Source of the DNA: Microbacterium sp. LWH7-1.2
GTDB taxonomy: Bacteria; Actinomycetota; Actinomycetes; Actinomycetales; Microbacteriaceae
Assembly (NCBI RefSeq): GCF_038397755.1
Contig: NZ_CP151637.1
Location: 3,286,001-3,350,000 of the forward strand
Reading direction: 5' to 3'
DNA length: 64,000 nucleotides
This document shows, piece by piece, positions 25,776 to 34,063 of this stretch. How positions within the stretch are numbered: the stretch's first letter is position 1; the number at the start of each line of letters is the position of its first letter. The translations under genes and the position numbers were made by a program. Under the pieces are notes generated by a model that was given only the letters and a program-made list of their open reading frames with translations, had not been told where the DNA came from and did no database searches.

Positions 25776-26822
25776 ATGCGCTCACATCTGAAGGTGCGCA
25801 CACGGCTTCTGCTGACCGGTACCGCCGTCGTCGCAGCGGCCGGACTTCTCGCGGGCTGCACCGGCACCGGGGCGGACGAGGAGAACGTCGTCGATCAGGG
25901 CACGACGACGGAGGAGAACGCCGAGTCGGGCGACACGGTCGTCATCGGCTTCTCGGGCCCCGCGGCCGACCACGGCTGGCTCGGCGCCATCAACTCCGGC
26001 GCGCAGGCCGCGGCCGAGAGCTTCGACGACGTGGACCTCCGCGTCGCAGAGGGCACGAACGACCCGATCGCGCAGATCGCCGCAGTCGAGACCTTCGTGA
26101 ACGACGGCGTCGACGCGATCGTGCTGCTGCCGACCGACGGCGCAGCCCTCACCGAGGCCGCCATCGCCGCAATGGAGGCCGGCATCCCGGTCATCAACGT
26201 CGACCGCGAGTTCTCCAGCCCGTTCGCTGCGCGCACGACGATTCTGGGCGACAACTACGGCATGGGGGTGAGCGCCGGCACGTACATCTGCGAGCAGCTC
26301 GGCGACAACCCCGACGCCATCGTCGCCGAGATCGCCGGCATCGACTCGCTGCCGCTGACGCAGGACCGGTCGGAGGGATTCGCGGACGCACTCGAGGACT
26401 GCGGCCTGGAAGTGTCCGCCCGGGTCGCGGCCGACTTCACCGTCGCCGGCGGTGAGGCCGCGGCATCCCAGCTGCTCTCCGCCAACCCGAAGATCGACGC
26501 CATCTGGAACCACGACGACGACCAGGGCGTCGGCGTTCTGGCGGCGATCGACTCGGCCGGTCGCGACGAGTTCTTCATGATGGGCGGTGCGGGCAGCCGC
26601 AGCGCGATGGAGGCGATCGAGGCCGACGACACGGTGCTCAAGGCGACGGTCATCTACCCGTCGACGCAGGCCGCCGATGGCGTCGCGCTCGCCCGCCTCA
26701 TCGCCCAGAGCAAGACGATGGGCGACCTCATCACGCCGAGCATCCCCAACCGGGTGGTGCTCGACGCCCCCGTCGTGACGAAGGACAACGTCGACCAGTA
26801 CATCGACCTGTCGTTCGAATAA
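25776..26822 (+). CDS. Ribose-type sugar ABC transporter substrate-binding lipoprotein
   Basis: A 348-residue lipoprotein: signal peptide ending LLAGC with Cys28, acidic spacer, then a type I periplasmic-binding fold (VVIGFSGPAADHGWLGAINSG in part, DGVDAIVLLPTDG, GIPVINVDREF, IWNHDDDQGVG). RBS AAGGAGGAAAG is ideal. It is divergent from its ATPase and permease genes. It is followed by a stable hairpin and a Gfo/Idh gene, the common arrangement for a highly expressed binding protein. Confidence 0.93.
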   Translation: MRSHLKVRTRLLLTGTAVVAAAGLLAGCTGTGADEENVVDQGTTTEENAESGDTVVIGFSGPAADHGWLGAINSGAQAAAESFDDVDLRVAEGTNDPIAQIAAVETFVNDGVDAIVLLPTDGAALTEAAIAAMEAGIPVINVDREFSSPFAARTTILGDNYGMGVSAGTYICEQLGDNPDAIVAEIAGIDSLPLTQDRSEGFADALEDCGLEVSARVAADFTVAGGEAAASQLLSANPKIDAIWNHDDDQGVGVLAAIDSAGRDEFFMMGGAGSRSAMEAIEADDTVLKATVIYPSTQAADGVALARLIAQSKTMGDLITPSIPNRVVLDAPVVTKDNVDQYIDLSFE

Positions 26823-26832
26823 TCCATCGCCT

Positions 26833-26866
26833 CGCGGGCGCCTGCCGAACGCGGCGGGCGCCCGCG
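26833..26866 (+). terminator. Hairpin after the substrate-binding protein gene
   Basis: CGCGGGCGCC and GGCGCCCGCG pair perfectly across a 14-base loop, ten bases after the stop. It probably stabilises the binding-protein mRNA or partly stops transcription before the next gene on the same strand. Confidence 0.65.
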
Positions 26867-26891
26867 CCCGGTTCCGAGAGAGGACATCGCG

Positions 26892-28085
26892 TTGACCAAC
26901 CACGAGCCCGCCGGCGCCAACCCGCCGCTGCGCGTCGCCATGATCGGGTACGGCTTCATGGGTGCCGCCCACTCGCAAGGCTGGCGCGTCGCGCCGCGCT
27001 TCTTCGACCTGCCACTCACGCCGTCGATGGACGTCGTCGTGGGGCGGGATGCATCTGCGGTGGCGGCCGCTGCCGACAAGTGGGGCTGGCGCGAAAGCGC
27101 CACCGACTGGCGCGAGGTCATCAACCGTGACGACATCGACCTCGTCGACATCGTCACGCCGGGCGACACGCACGCCGAGATCGCGATCGCCGCGCTGGAA
27201 GCCGGGAAGCACGTGCTCTGCGAGAAACCTCTGGCCAACACGGTGGCCGAGGCCGAGGCGATGACGGATGCCGCCGCGCGGGCAGCCGCCCGCGGTGTCC
27301 GCTCGATGGTGGGCTTCACCTACCGGCGGGTGCCCGCCGCCACGTTCGCGCGCGACCTCGTCGCCGCTGGCCGCATCGGCGACGTCCGCCAGGTGCGCGC
27401 GGAGTACCTGCAGGACTGGCTGATGGACGCCGAGGCGCCGCTCACCTGGCGGATGCAGAAGGAGCGCGCGGGCTCCGGTGCCCTCGGCGACATCGGCGCC
27501 CACGCGCTCGATCTGACCGAGTACATCACGGGCCAGCGCGTCGAGACCGTCTCCGGCATCCTCGAGACGATCGTGAGCGAGCGTCCGCTGCTCGGCGAAG
27601 GTGTCGGTCTCTCCGGCACCGCGCTGCAGGAGCGTGGCGCCGTCACGGTGGATGACCTCGCGCTCTTCACCGGCCGCCTGTCCTCCGGCGCTCTCGCCTC
27701 GTTCGAGGCGACCCGCTTCCGCACCGGCCGCAAGAACGCTCTGCGCATCGAGGTCGCCGGCTCCCTCGGGGCGATCTCGTTCGACCTCGAGAGCATGAAC
27801 GAACTGGGGTTCTATGACGCGACCCTTCCCGACACCGAACAGGGTTTCCGCCGGATCCTCGTGACCGAGCACGACCACCCCTACCTCGCGCCGTGGTGGC
27901 CGACGGGGCACATGCTCGGCTACGAGCACGGTTTCAGCCACCAGGTCGCCGACCTCGTGACGGCGATCGCCTCGGGCACGCAGCCCGAGCCGTCGTTCGA
28001 GGACGGCCTCCACGTTCAGCGCGTCCTGGAGGCGGTCGAGCGGAGTTCGGACAACGGCAGCGCCTGGACGCCCACCGGCAGCTGA
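26892..28085 (+). CDS. Gfo/Idh/MocA oxidoreductase, copy B
   Basis: A 397-residue NAD(P)-dependent oxidoreductase, strongly similar along its whole length to copy A at 17455 (LRVAMIGYGFMGAAHS, LCEKPLANTV, MVGFTYRRVPA, HMLGYEHGFSHQV). The start appears to be a TTG, preceded by GAGAGAGGA at suitable distance. It follows the binding protein of the ribose-type importer and converges on the second fused deglycosidase. Oxidation or reduction of a sugar at C3 is the likely reaction. Two near copies in one region point to parallel substrate branches. Confidence 0.9.
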   Translation: MTNHEPAGANPPLRVAMIGYGFMGAAHSQGWRVAPRFFDLPLTPSMDVVVGRDASAVAAAADKWGWRESATDWREVINRDDIDLVDIVTPGDTHAEIAIAALEAGKHVLCEKPLANTVAEAEAMTDAAARAAARGVRSMVGFTYRRVPAATFARDLVAAGRIGDVRQVRAEYLQDWLMDAEAPLTWRMQKERAGSGALGDIGAHALDLTEYITGQRVETVSGILETIVSERPLLGEGVGLSGTALQERGAVTVDDLALFTGRLSSGALASFEATRFRTGRKNALRIEVAGSLGAISFDLESMNELGFYDATLPDTEQGFRRILVTEHDHPYLAPWWPTGHMLGYEHGFSHQVADLVTAIASGTQPEPSFEDGLHVQRVLEAVERSSDNGSAWTPTGS

Positions 28086-28103
28086 GCGGGACGGCTCCCA
28101 CGC

Positions 28104-29555
28104 TCACCCGGCGGGGACGGATGCCCCCGCCAGCGCGCGCCGGGCGAGGTCCAGGTGCGCCCGGGTCGTGGTCGTCGGGTCGGCGTCCAGCCACTCATGG
28201 CCACCCCACTCGCTCGTCAGCGTCCCGGTGAACCCGGTGCGCCGCAGCGCGGCGCCGATGTCGCTGATGGGTCGTGAGACTCGACCGTTCGCATCGTCGA
28301 GGTCCCAGAACTTGAGGTGCACGGCGGCGGTGAGCGGAAGCAGCGGCTCCAGGTCCGCGATCTCAGATCGGCCGAAGCGCACGAGGAGATTCATGAAGAG
28401 GGTGCGCACGGCCGGCGGTACTCGCCCGCTGCGCAGCGCGGCGAGCACGGCGTCGTGCGTCTCCGGGGCCTGCCACTCGGTCTCCAGCCGGAAGGCGAGA
28501 GCCTCGTCGACCCCGCCCCGGCGGAGCTCCTCGAGGTAGCTCGGCGGGAGCGACGGCATGAGCATGCTGATGTCGATCAGCACGCGGATGCGCGGGTCGT
28601 CCAGCTCCTTCAGCAGGGCGAGGTTCGCGGCCACGGCGGGGGAGTCGGGGCTCTGCTGGCCCTGGATCTCCTCGAACAGCACGACGCCGAGTTCCGCCAG
28701 TACCGGCTGGACGAGGCGCAGCAGCTCCGGCCCGGCCTGGCCGAACGGCACGCGCACGCCCCGAGCCCCCAGCCGGGAGGCGGCCCGCAGCTGGGGCACG
28801 AGGAAGGCCAGCCGCTCGGCCGCGGTGCGCCGGCGGGCGGGCAGCACCCAGTCGTCCAGGCTGGCGCCGACGATCGTCACCTCACCGCCGACGTCGGCGA
28901 GTCGCTCGCGCAGCCGATCGACCTCGACGTCGGCCGGCTGCGGGAAGGTCCGCCACACCTGTCCGGCCTCGATCTCCAGGGTGCGGCTCACGCCGTCCGC
29001 CACGACGGCGACGGCGATGTCCTCCGCCGTGCACTCGCCGCGGATCACCTCGGGCGTCCAGTTGAAGGCGCTTGCAGACAGGGTCCATCCGTCGGGCAGA
29101 CCGTGCTCGACGAATCCCGCCTGCGAGGCATCCGTCGCCCCGGAGGTCGTCGCCTCGATCCGAGGGGCGTCGCCGACGCCGGGCGCCGTCGCTCGCAGAG
29201 CGCGCTGGACTCGGAACGGCAGAGTCAGGGGTCCGGCCGGGCCGACCTGCAGGTACGGCACTGCCAGGACGAACGAGAGGGCGACGTCATGTTCGCCCGG
29301 CGACAGGGCGTGGGTGCCCCGCAGCTCCAGACGATCCTGGATGAACCACCAGCCGTCTTCCCGCCACAGCTCGGCTGGAGCCGCTTCGCGCCCGTCCACG
29401 GCAGCGTGGACGGTGACGGGCTCGCCGTCGACCGAGACCGAGAGGTCGCTCACCGCTGCGAGCGGCATCGACCGGATCCACGGAAGGCTCACGCGGAGGA
29501 CGAAACCCGTCTCGGTCATGACGAGCGCGTCGTCCAGCAGCATCGGCAGCGTCAT
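28104..29555 (-). CDS. Second, divergent beta-alpha fused C-deglycosidase-like protein
   Basis: This 483-residue protein has the same order as the fusion at 363: a DUF6379-like domain (about 1-120; SLPWIRSMPLAAV, GWWFIQDRLEL, AVPYLQVGPAG), a linker, and a TIM barrel (about 155-483). The barrel keeps Glu296, Asp328, His413 (AVHLKFWDL) and Glu449 (TSEWGGHEW), but the His two residues after the first Glu is Gln298 (EEIQGQ in place of YEIHAP). This may change the catalytic base or the substrate. It lies downstream of ROK regulator 2 on the same strand. Either a C-deglycosidase with altered chemistry or a 3-keto-sugar isomerase is possible. Confidence 0.78.
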   Translation of the reverse strand: MTLPMLLDDALVMTETGFVLRVSLPWIRSMPLAAVSDLSVSVDGEPVTVHAAVDGREAAPAELWREDGWWFIQDRLELRGTHALSPGEHDVALSFVLAVPYLQVGPAGPLTLPFRVQRALRATAPGVGDAPRIEATTSGATDASQAGFVEHGLPDGWTLSASAFNWTPEVIRGECTAEDIAVAVVADGVSRTLEIEAGQVWRTFPQPADVEVDRLRERLADVGGEVTIVGASLDDWVLPARRRTAAERLAFLVPQLRAASRLGARGVRVPFGQAGPELLRLVQPVLAELGVVLFEEIQGQQSPDSPAVAANLALLKELDDPRIRVLIDISMLMPSLPPSYLEELRRGGVDEALAFRLETEWQAPETHDAVLAALRSGRVPPAVRTLFMNLLVRFGRSEIADLEPLLPLTAAVHLKFWDLDDANGRVSRPISDIGAALRRTGFTGTLTSEWGGHEWLDADPTTTTRAHLDLARRALAGASVPAG

Positions 29556-29673
29556 CGTGGGCCCGCTTCCTCGTGTCCAGGCCGGGAAACTCCGGCTTCA
29601 GACAGGAAGCTACACGCTTTTGTCGCTTTTCGTAAGAAGTTGACAAGCACTGCCGACTCGGGTTCGGTGCCGG
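29556..29673 (-). promoter_or_regulatory. Promoter region of the second fused deglycosidase
   Basis: AT-rich segment 29610-29645. Read on the minus strand, TTACGA followed 17 bases later by TAGCTT can serve as -35/-10. The plus-strand words GCTTTTGTCGC (29616-29626) and TTTCGTAA (29628-29635) recur next to the palindrome at 25628 with one difference, which suggests a shared regulator for the two units. Confidence 0.45.
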
Positions 29674-30966
29674 TCAGGCCACTGACTCCGGCGTGCCGTG
29701 GATCGCGGCGATCGTGGGCCGGCCCACGCTGAACCACCGGGGGAACGTGACATCGAACAGCTGCTCCCGCACCATCTCGGCGCCGCCGCGCAGCGGTTCT
29801 CGCCGGTCGTTGATCGACGTGGCGATCGTGAGATCACGCGTCGCGAGGGGGATCGACAGTTCGTAGACGCGCTGGCGGACCTCTGCCAGCAGCAGTTCGC
29901 CTGCGCCGGCCATGGCGCCGCCGATCACGATGACCGAGGGGTTGAACATGTTGACGAGCGCCGCGATGGACTCGCCGACGACTCGGGCCGAGCGCTGCAC
30001 GAGGCGGATGGAGAGGGCGTCCCCGTCCTCCGCGGCGCTCGAGATCCGCTCGGGAGTGAGTTCTTCGCCGGCGCCGACCGCGGTGGCGAGCGCGCCCGTC
30101 GCACCGCCCGCTATCTCGGCGAGCGCATCGCGGATCAGCGCCCACCCTCCGGCGACCGCTTCGAGGCAGCCGATCTTGCCGCAGCGGCAGAGAACCTCGG
30201 AGTCCCGCACCCGCACGTGACCGATGTCTCCGGCGGCGCCGTTGACGCCGCGGTGGATGTGGCCGTGCGAGAGCAGACCCGCTCCGATGCCCGAGCCGAT
30301 CTTGCAGTAGATGAGGTCGAGGGTGTCGTCGCCGCGCCTCGCCCGCTCGCCGAAGGTGAGGAGGTTCACGTCGTTGTCGACCCAGACAGGGACGTCGTAG
30401 CGCTGCTCGAATCGGCGGCGCACGTCGAAGCCGTTCCAGCCCGGCATGATGGGCGGCGCGACCGGGCGGCCGCTGTCGAAGTCGACGGGACCCGGAACTC
30501 CGACGCCGATGCCCCACACGGGGACGTCGGGCGTGCGCGACAGCACGTCGTCGATCATGCTCAATGCCTTGTCGAGCGTCTCTGCGGGCCCGCGGGAGAT
30601 GTCCCATGCCTCGTGCGCCTCGTCGAGGACGTCGCCGTCCAAGTGCGTCACCCCGACGTGGATGTGAAGCGCGCCGAGTGCGCACACGACGATGCGCCCA
30701 GCCTCCCCGCGGAACCGCAGTGTGCGCGGTGCGCGGCCTCCCGACGAGGGGCCGAAGTCGCCGTCTGCGAGGTAGCCCATCTCGATCGCATGATCGACCC
30801 GCTGGGTCACGACACCGCGGCCGAGGCCCGTGACACGGCCGATCTCGGGGCGGGTCGACGCCTCGCCGGTGCGCACCATGTTGACGATCCGCAGAAGGCT
30901 CGTCATCTCGTCGGTCTGTGCGCCGAAGCGCAACGTGGAGTCCCTGGCCATGGTCGATTCTTGCAT
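29674..30966 (-). CDS. ROK-family transcriptional regulator 2
   Basis: A 430-residue regulator with an N-terminal winged helix (STRPEIGRVTGLGRGVVTQRV, about residues 37-57) and a ROK domain with WGIGVGVPGPVDFDSG and the zinc motif CRCGKIGCLEA. Two ATG codons, at 30966 and 30951, are both usable. It is divergent from the Gfo/Idh gene at 31055 and upstream of the fused deglycosidase on the minus strand, so it probably controls both. The effector is likely a sugar or keto sugar of the pathway. Confidence 0.9.
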   Translation of the reverse strand: MQESTMARDSTLRFGAQTDEMTSLLRIVNMVRTGEASTRPEIGRVTGLGRGVVTQRVDHAIEMGYLADGDFGPSSGGRAPRTLRFRGEAGRIVVCALGALHIHVGVTHLDGDVLDEAHEAWDISRGPAETLDKALSMIDDVLSRTPDVPVWGIGVGVPGPVDFDSGRPVAPPIMPGWNGFDVRRRFEQRYDVPVWVDNDVNLLTFGERARRGDDTLDLIYCKIGSGIGAGLLSHGHIHRGVNGAAGDIGHVRVRDSEVLCRCGKIGCLEAVAGGWALIRDALAEIAGGATGALATAVGAGEELTPERISSAAEDGDALSIRLVQRSARVVGESIAALVNMFNPSVIVIGGAMAGAGELLLAEVRQRVYELSIPLATRDLTIATSINDRREPLRGGAEMVREQLFDVTFPRWFSVGRPTIAAIHGTPESVA

Positions 30967-30975
30967 AACTGTGCA

Positions 30976-31046
30976 CCACTCCCGCGGATTCGAACCCCGC
31001 TATAGTCAAACGCCACCCGACTTAGGTACAGTTCAAGCGAAAGTGG
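30976..31046 (-). other. tRNA-like structure in a divergent promoter region
   Basis: On the minus strand the 71 bases can be drawn as a degenerate tRNA: acceptor CCACTTT pairs with GGAGTGG (two G-T pairs), GTCGG pairs with TTGAC around a 7-base loop with GGC at the anticodon position, and GGTTCGAATCC gives a T arm with one mismatch. The D arm is poor, T8 and the D-loop GG are missing, and the far end overlaps the Shine-Dalgarno site of the gene at 31055. A pseudo-tRNA or chance are both possible; it is not called as a functional tRNA. Confidence 0.2.
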
Positions 31047-31054
31047 AGGACACC

Positions 31055-32086
31055 ATGACCCATCGCGTCGGCGTGATCGGGGCAGGCCCCGGCCTTGCCG
31101 CACTGCACCTGCCGACACTCGCCCGCCTGGGCGATCTGTTCGCCGTGGTGCATGTATCCGACGCGGGAAGCGGCCGCGCGGCCGCGCTCGCCGCCCGCAC
31201 GGGCGCTCGCTGGTCCACGGGCACGGAGCAGCTTCTCGCCGACCCCGATGTCGACGTGGTGGCCATCTGCACCCCGCCCGAGCACCATGCTCCCGAGATC
31301 CTCGCCGCGATCGCAGCCGGAAAGCGAGCGATCTTCTGCGAGAAGCCCGTGGCCACGAACGTCGCCGACGCCGAGCAGGTCTTCGACGCGTGCCGCGCGG
31401 CAGGAGTCGCCCTCATCGTCGGCACCCATCACTACTACGACCCCGCCTGGGGACGCGCCCGCCATCACCTCGCGGCCACGGGAGGGCCCGTCGTCTCGAT
31501 CTCGGTCACGCTCGCCCTCCCGCCGAACGGGCGCTACCACGACGTCGTGACCGAGATGTCCGAGCCCTTCGCGATGCGCATCGCGCCGGATCTCGCTCGA
31601 CCCGAGGTCGCGGCAGGCGTCGTCCGCGCACTCCTCACCGGCCTCGCGATCCACGACCTTCCTCTCGTCCGAGACCTGGCGCCGCGCTTCGAGGGCGTCT
31701 CGTTCGCCCGCGCGCTCGCGCCGATCGGATTCGCCGTCGGTTTCGTCGCGAGCGGCATCCCGGTCCAGTTCACGACCGTGATGCTGCCAGGGGGCGTCGA
31801 CGCACTGTGGCGCGTGACGGTCACCACGACGCGCGACCGGCTCGACGTGGCCTTCCCGCCGGCCTTCGTGCACGCCGGGAGCGCCGGGGTCCGCGTGCAG
31901 ACCGCCGACGGTCGCGACACCACTTACGACCGCGATCCCGACGACGGCTACGTCGCGGAATGGCGTGCGCTCGCCGAGCTCATCGACAGCGGCCTGCCCG
32001 TCGAGTACGAGGAGCTCCTCGACGATGTGCGGTACACCGTCGGACTCGCAGACGAGGCTGCGTCGTTCGCGGGGGTTCCGGCGTGA
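31055..32086 (+). CDS. Gfo/Idh/MocA oxidoreductase
   Basis: A 343-residue NAD(P)-dependent oxidoreductase with GVIGAGPGLAALH as dinucleotide motif, VVAICTPPEHH, and FCEKPVATN with the family Lys. GTGGAGGA precedes the ATG, which fixes the start. It is divergent from ROK regulator 2. The stop overlaps the GTG of the next gene (GTGA), so the two are co-translated. Role in sugar or keto-sugar redox is inferred. Confidence 0.88.
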   Translation: MTHRVGVIGAGPGLAALHLPTLARLGDLFAVVHVSDAGSGRAAALAARTGARWSTGTEQLLADPDVDVVAICTPPEHHAPEILAAIAAGKRAIFCEKPVATNVADAEQVFDACRAAGVALIVGTHHYYDPAWGRARHHLAATGGPVVSISVTLALPPNGRYHDVVTEMSEPFAMRIAPDLARPEVAAGVVRALLTGLAIHDLPLVRDLAPRFEGVSFARALAPIGFAVGFVASGIPVQFTTVMLPGGVDALWRVTVTTTRDRLDVAFPPAFVHAGSAGVRVQTADGRDTTYDRDPDDGYVAEWRALAELIDSGLPVEYEELLDDVRYTVGLADEAASFAGVPA

Positions 32087-32865
32087 CTGTCGCGCTGTTC
32101 ACGTCGCTGCAGCCGTACCGGGTCGCCGCGGCCGAGCTGCCCCGATCCGTCCGACTCACGAGTGACCCGTCCGGTGCGGTGGCCGCGGTCGGCGGAGAGC
32201 GGTGGACGGATGCCGTCGAGCAGATCGTCCGAGCCGGGGCCGAGGCTGTGGTCGTCAGGCGCCCAGGGGCCGCCCGGCGAGAGGATCTCGCACGGCTCGC
32301 GGAACTCGGCATCCCGATCGTGCTCGATCGTCCGCTCGCGCGGGCAGATGCCCTTCTCGCCGCCCACGCAGCGATCGACGGTGCCCCGCCGTTCGCGACC
32401 GTGGTCGTGGAGTGCCATGCGCCGACCCGAGCGTTGCGCGATACGCTCCGCGACGCCGTCGCCTGGACGCGCGTTCTCGTCGGCGGCGCTGTGCGCGCGA
32501 CCTCACCGTCGTCGGAGGGCATGTCGCCGGGGGGCGGGGCACTCGCCCTCCTACAGGCACCCGGCGGCGTCGCGGTCTCCCTGCTCGCGGCGACCAGCCC
32601 CGGGTCCCCGCCGCTCGGACGCGTCCGCGCGACCGGGCTCGGCGAGACCCTGGTCGAGTTCGACGGCGACGAGCAACAGCTGCGGATCGTGGTCGGCGAC
32701 GCCACCGGACACCGCGTCCTGCCGCGCCTGTTCGAGGCGCCGGAGCGCGTGGCGCTGCGACGTGCGACGGCCGCGCTGACCGGCGGGGAGGTCCCGAACG
32801 ACCTGGAGGATTTCGCCCACGACGAAGCGCTCGCGGCGGTTCTCCACGGCGGGGCTGATGCATAA
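32083..32865 (+). CDS. Degenerate Gfo/Idh-like protein, probably non-catalytic partner
   Basis: A 260-residue protein without a recognised family motif. Its plan recalls a shortened Gfo/Idh protein: AEAVVVRRPGAARREDLARL is in the place of the NAD-site loop, and VLDRPLARAD is in the place of EKPLA, so the catalytic Lys is Arg. The N-terminal GxGxxG is absent. It is translationally coupled to a full Gfo/Idh gene (4-base overlap), which suggests a heteromeric or regulatory subunit. This reading is inference. Confidence 0.6.
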   Translation: MTVALFTSLQPYRVAAAELPRSVRLTSDPSGAVAAVGGERWTDAVEQIVRAGAEAVVVRRPGAARREDLARLAELGIPIVLDRPLARADALLAAHAAIDGAPPFATVVVECHAPTRALRDTLRDAVAWTRVLVGGAVRATSPSSEGMSPGGGALALLQAPGGVAVSLLAATSPGSPPLGRVRATGLGETLVEFDGDEQQLRIVVGDATGHRVLPRLFEAPERVALRRATAALTGGEVPNDLEDFAHDEALAAVLHGGADA

Positions 32866-32889
32866 ACGGGGTTGATCTGGAGGATCGGC

Positions 32890-32912
32890 GATATGCCGTT
32901 CCCAGATATGCC
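32890..32912 (+). promoter_or_regulatory. Direct repeat GATATGCC upstream of the aromatic operon
   Basis: GATATGCC occurs at 32890-32897 and 32905-32912, a 15-base spacing, in the 102-base gap before the dioxygenase gene. Such spaced direct repeats suit an activator or an IclR/MarR-like site. No clear -35/-10 was assigned. Confidence 0.4.
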
Positions 32913-32967
32913 CGACTCCGACGAAAGTGGAATGCGGGATCACCCGCAAGCTCATCCGAAAGGGTCG

Positions 32968-33990
32968 ATGATGATCAAACTCCTGTCCCACCTCTCCTAC
33001 GTGGAGATCTCGTCGCCGGATGTCGAGGCATCCGTCGACTTCTACGTCAATCAGGTCGGCCTGACGGTCGTCGACCGCGTCGACGGCGCCGTGTACCTCC
33101 GCTGCTGGGGCGACTACTACGCCTACAGCGTCGTCGTCGTGCCCGGTGACGAGCCGGGCCTCGTCACCGCCGCGTGGCGCACCTCGAGCCCCGAAGCGCT
33201 CGAGGAGGCCGCCAAGCGCGTCGAGGCGGCCGGTGTCGAGGGCGAGTGGGTCGACGTCCACAAGATCGGCCGCGCGTACCGCTTCACCGGCCCGTGGGGC
33301 CACACGCTGACGCTCCACTGGGACGTCACGCGCCACCACGACACCGAGGGCGACGCCGCGTCGATCTACCCCGACCGCCCGTCCCGCCGCAGCAAGGTCG
33401 CGGGCGCACCGCGCCAGCTCGACCACGTCACGATCGCCACGAGCGACGTCGACGGCTTCGTCAAGTGGTACGTCGACGTCCTGGGCTTCCGCTTCATGGC
33501 CCGCACGGTGCTCGACGAGGCGCCCATCTCGGTCTTCTCGGTGCTGACCACGAACGAGAAGTCGCACGACCTCGGCGTCGTCCTCGACGGCTCCACCCGC
33601 GCCGGCCGCGTGAACCACTACGCGTTCTGGGTCGACACCCGCGAGGAGCTGCTCATCGCGGCCGACGTGCTCGGGGAGAACGGCTACCCGATCGAGTACG
33701 GTCCGTCGATCCACGGCATCGGCGAGCAGAACTTCCTCTACTACCGCGAGCCCTCGTCGCTGCGCATCGAGCTCAACACCGGCGGCTACCGCAACTACGT
33801 GCCCGACTGGGAGGCGAACACATGGAAGCCGTCGCAGGGATCGAACAACTTCTACCGCAACAGCGTGATGCCGATGTCGATGACGGAGTCCTTCCCGCCC
33901 GCCGACGGGCCGTCGGCGACGGAGGAGGGCGTGCCGGAGGAGATCAAGGAGGCGCTCTTCAACCCCTACGCCAAGCACGGCCAGGGCTGA
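32968..33990 (+). CDS. Two-domain extradiol (catechol 2,3-type) dioxygenase, VOC family
   Basis: A 340-residue protein of two vicinal-oxygen-chelate modules. The C-terminal module carries the iron ligands of type I extradiol dioxygenases: His153 in LDHVTIA, His217 in RVNHYAFWVD and Glu268 in LRIELNTGG. The N-terminal module is the usual non-catalytic half. The start is the first of two ATG codons after GAAAGGG; a frame reaching 32872 has no family support. As first gene of the aromatic operon it should open the catecholic ring of an aglycone-derived compound with O2. Confidence 0.9.
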   Translation: MMIKLLSHLSYVEISSPDVEASVDFYVNQVGLTVVDRVDGAVYLRCWGDYYAYSVVVVPGDEPGLVTAAWRTSSPEALEEAAKRVEAAGVEGEWVDVHKIGRAYRFTGPWGHTLTLHWDVTRHHDTEGDAASIYPDRPSRRSKVAGAPRQLDHVTIATSDVDGFVKWYVDVLGFRFMARTVLDEAPISVFSVLTTNEKSHDLGVVLDGSTRAGRVNHYAFWVDTREELLIAADVLGENGYPIEYGPSIHGIGEQNFLYYREPSSLRIELNTGGYRNYVPDWEANTWKPSQGSNNFYRNSVMPMSMTESFPPADGPSATEEGVPEEIKEALFNPYAKHGQG

Positions 33991-33996
33991 CAGGCT

Positions 33997-34031
33997 CGAG
34001 GGTGGGATGCCGGGCCGGCCTCCCACCCTCG
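33997..34031 (+). terminator. Intercistronic hairpin after the dioxygenase gene
   Basis: CGAGGGTGGGA and TCCCACCCTCG form a perfect 11-base stem with a 13-base loop that is itself self-complementary (GCCGGGCCGGC). The next gene begins 33 bases later on the same strand, so partial termination or mRNA processing is more likely than a full stop. Confidence 0.65.
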
Positions 34032-34063
34032 CACCACGTTCCGACCACGGACACGGAGACACG

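Noticed and set aside
25782..28013. 743-residue open frame on the minus strand
   Set aside because: Antisense to the binding-protein and Gfo/Idh genes, which have clear motifs, signal peptide and ribosome sites.
30976..31046. Functional tRNA-Ala gene
   Set aside because: D arm, T8 and the conserved D-loop GG are missing, and the sequence overlaps the ribosome site of the gene at 31055; reported only as a tRNA-like structure.
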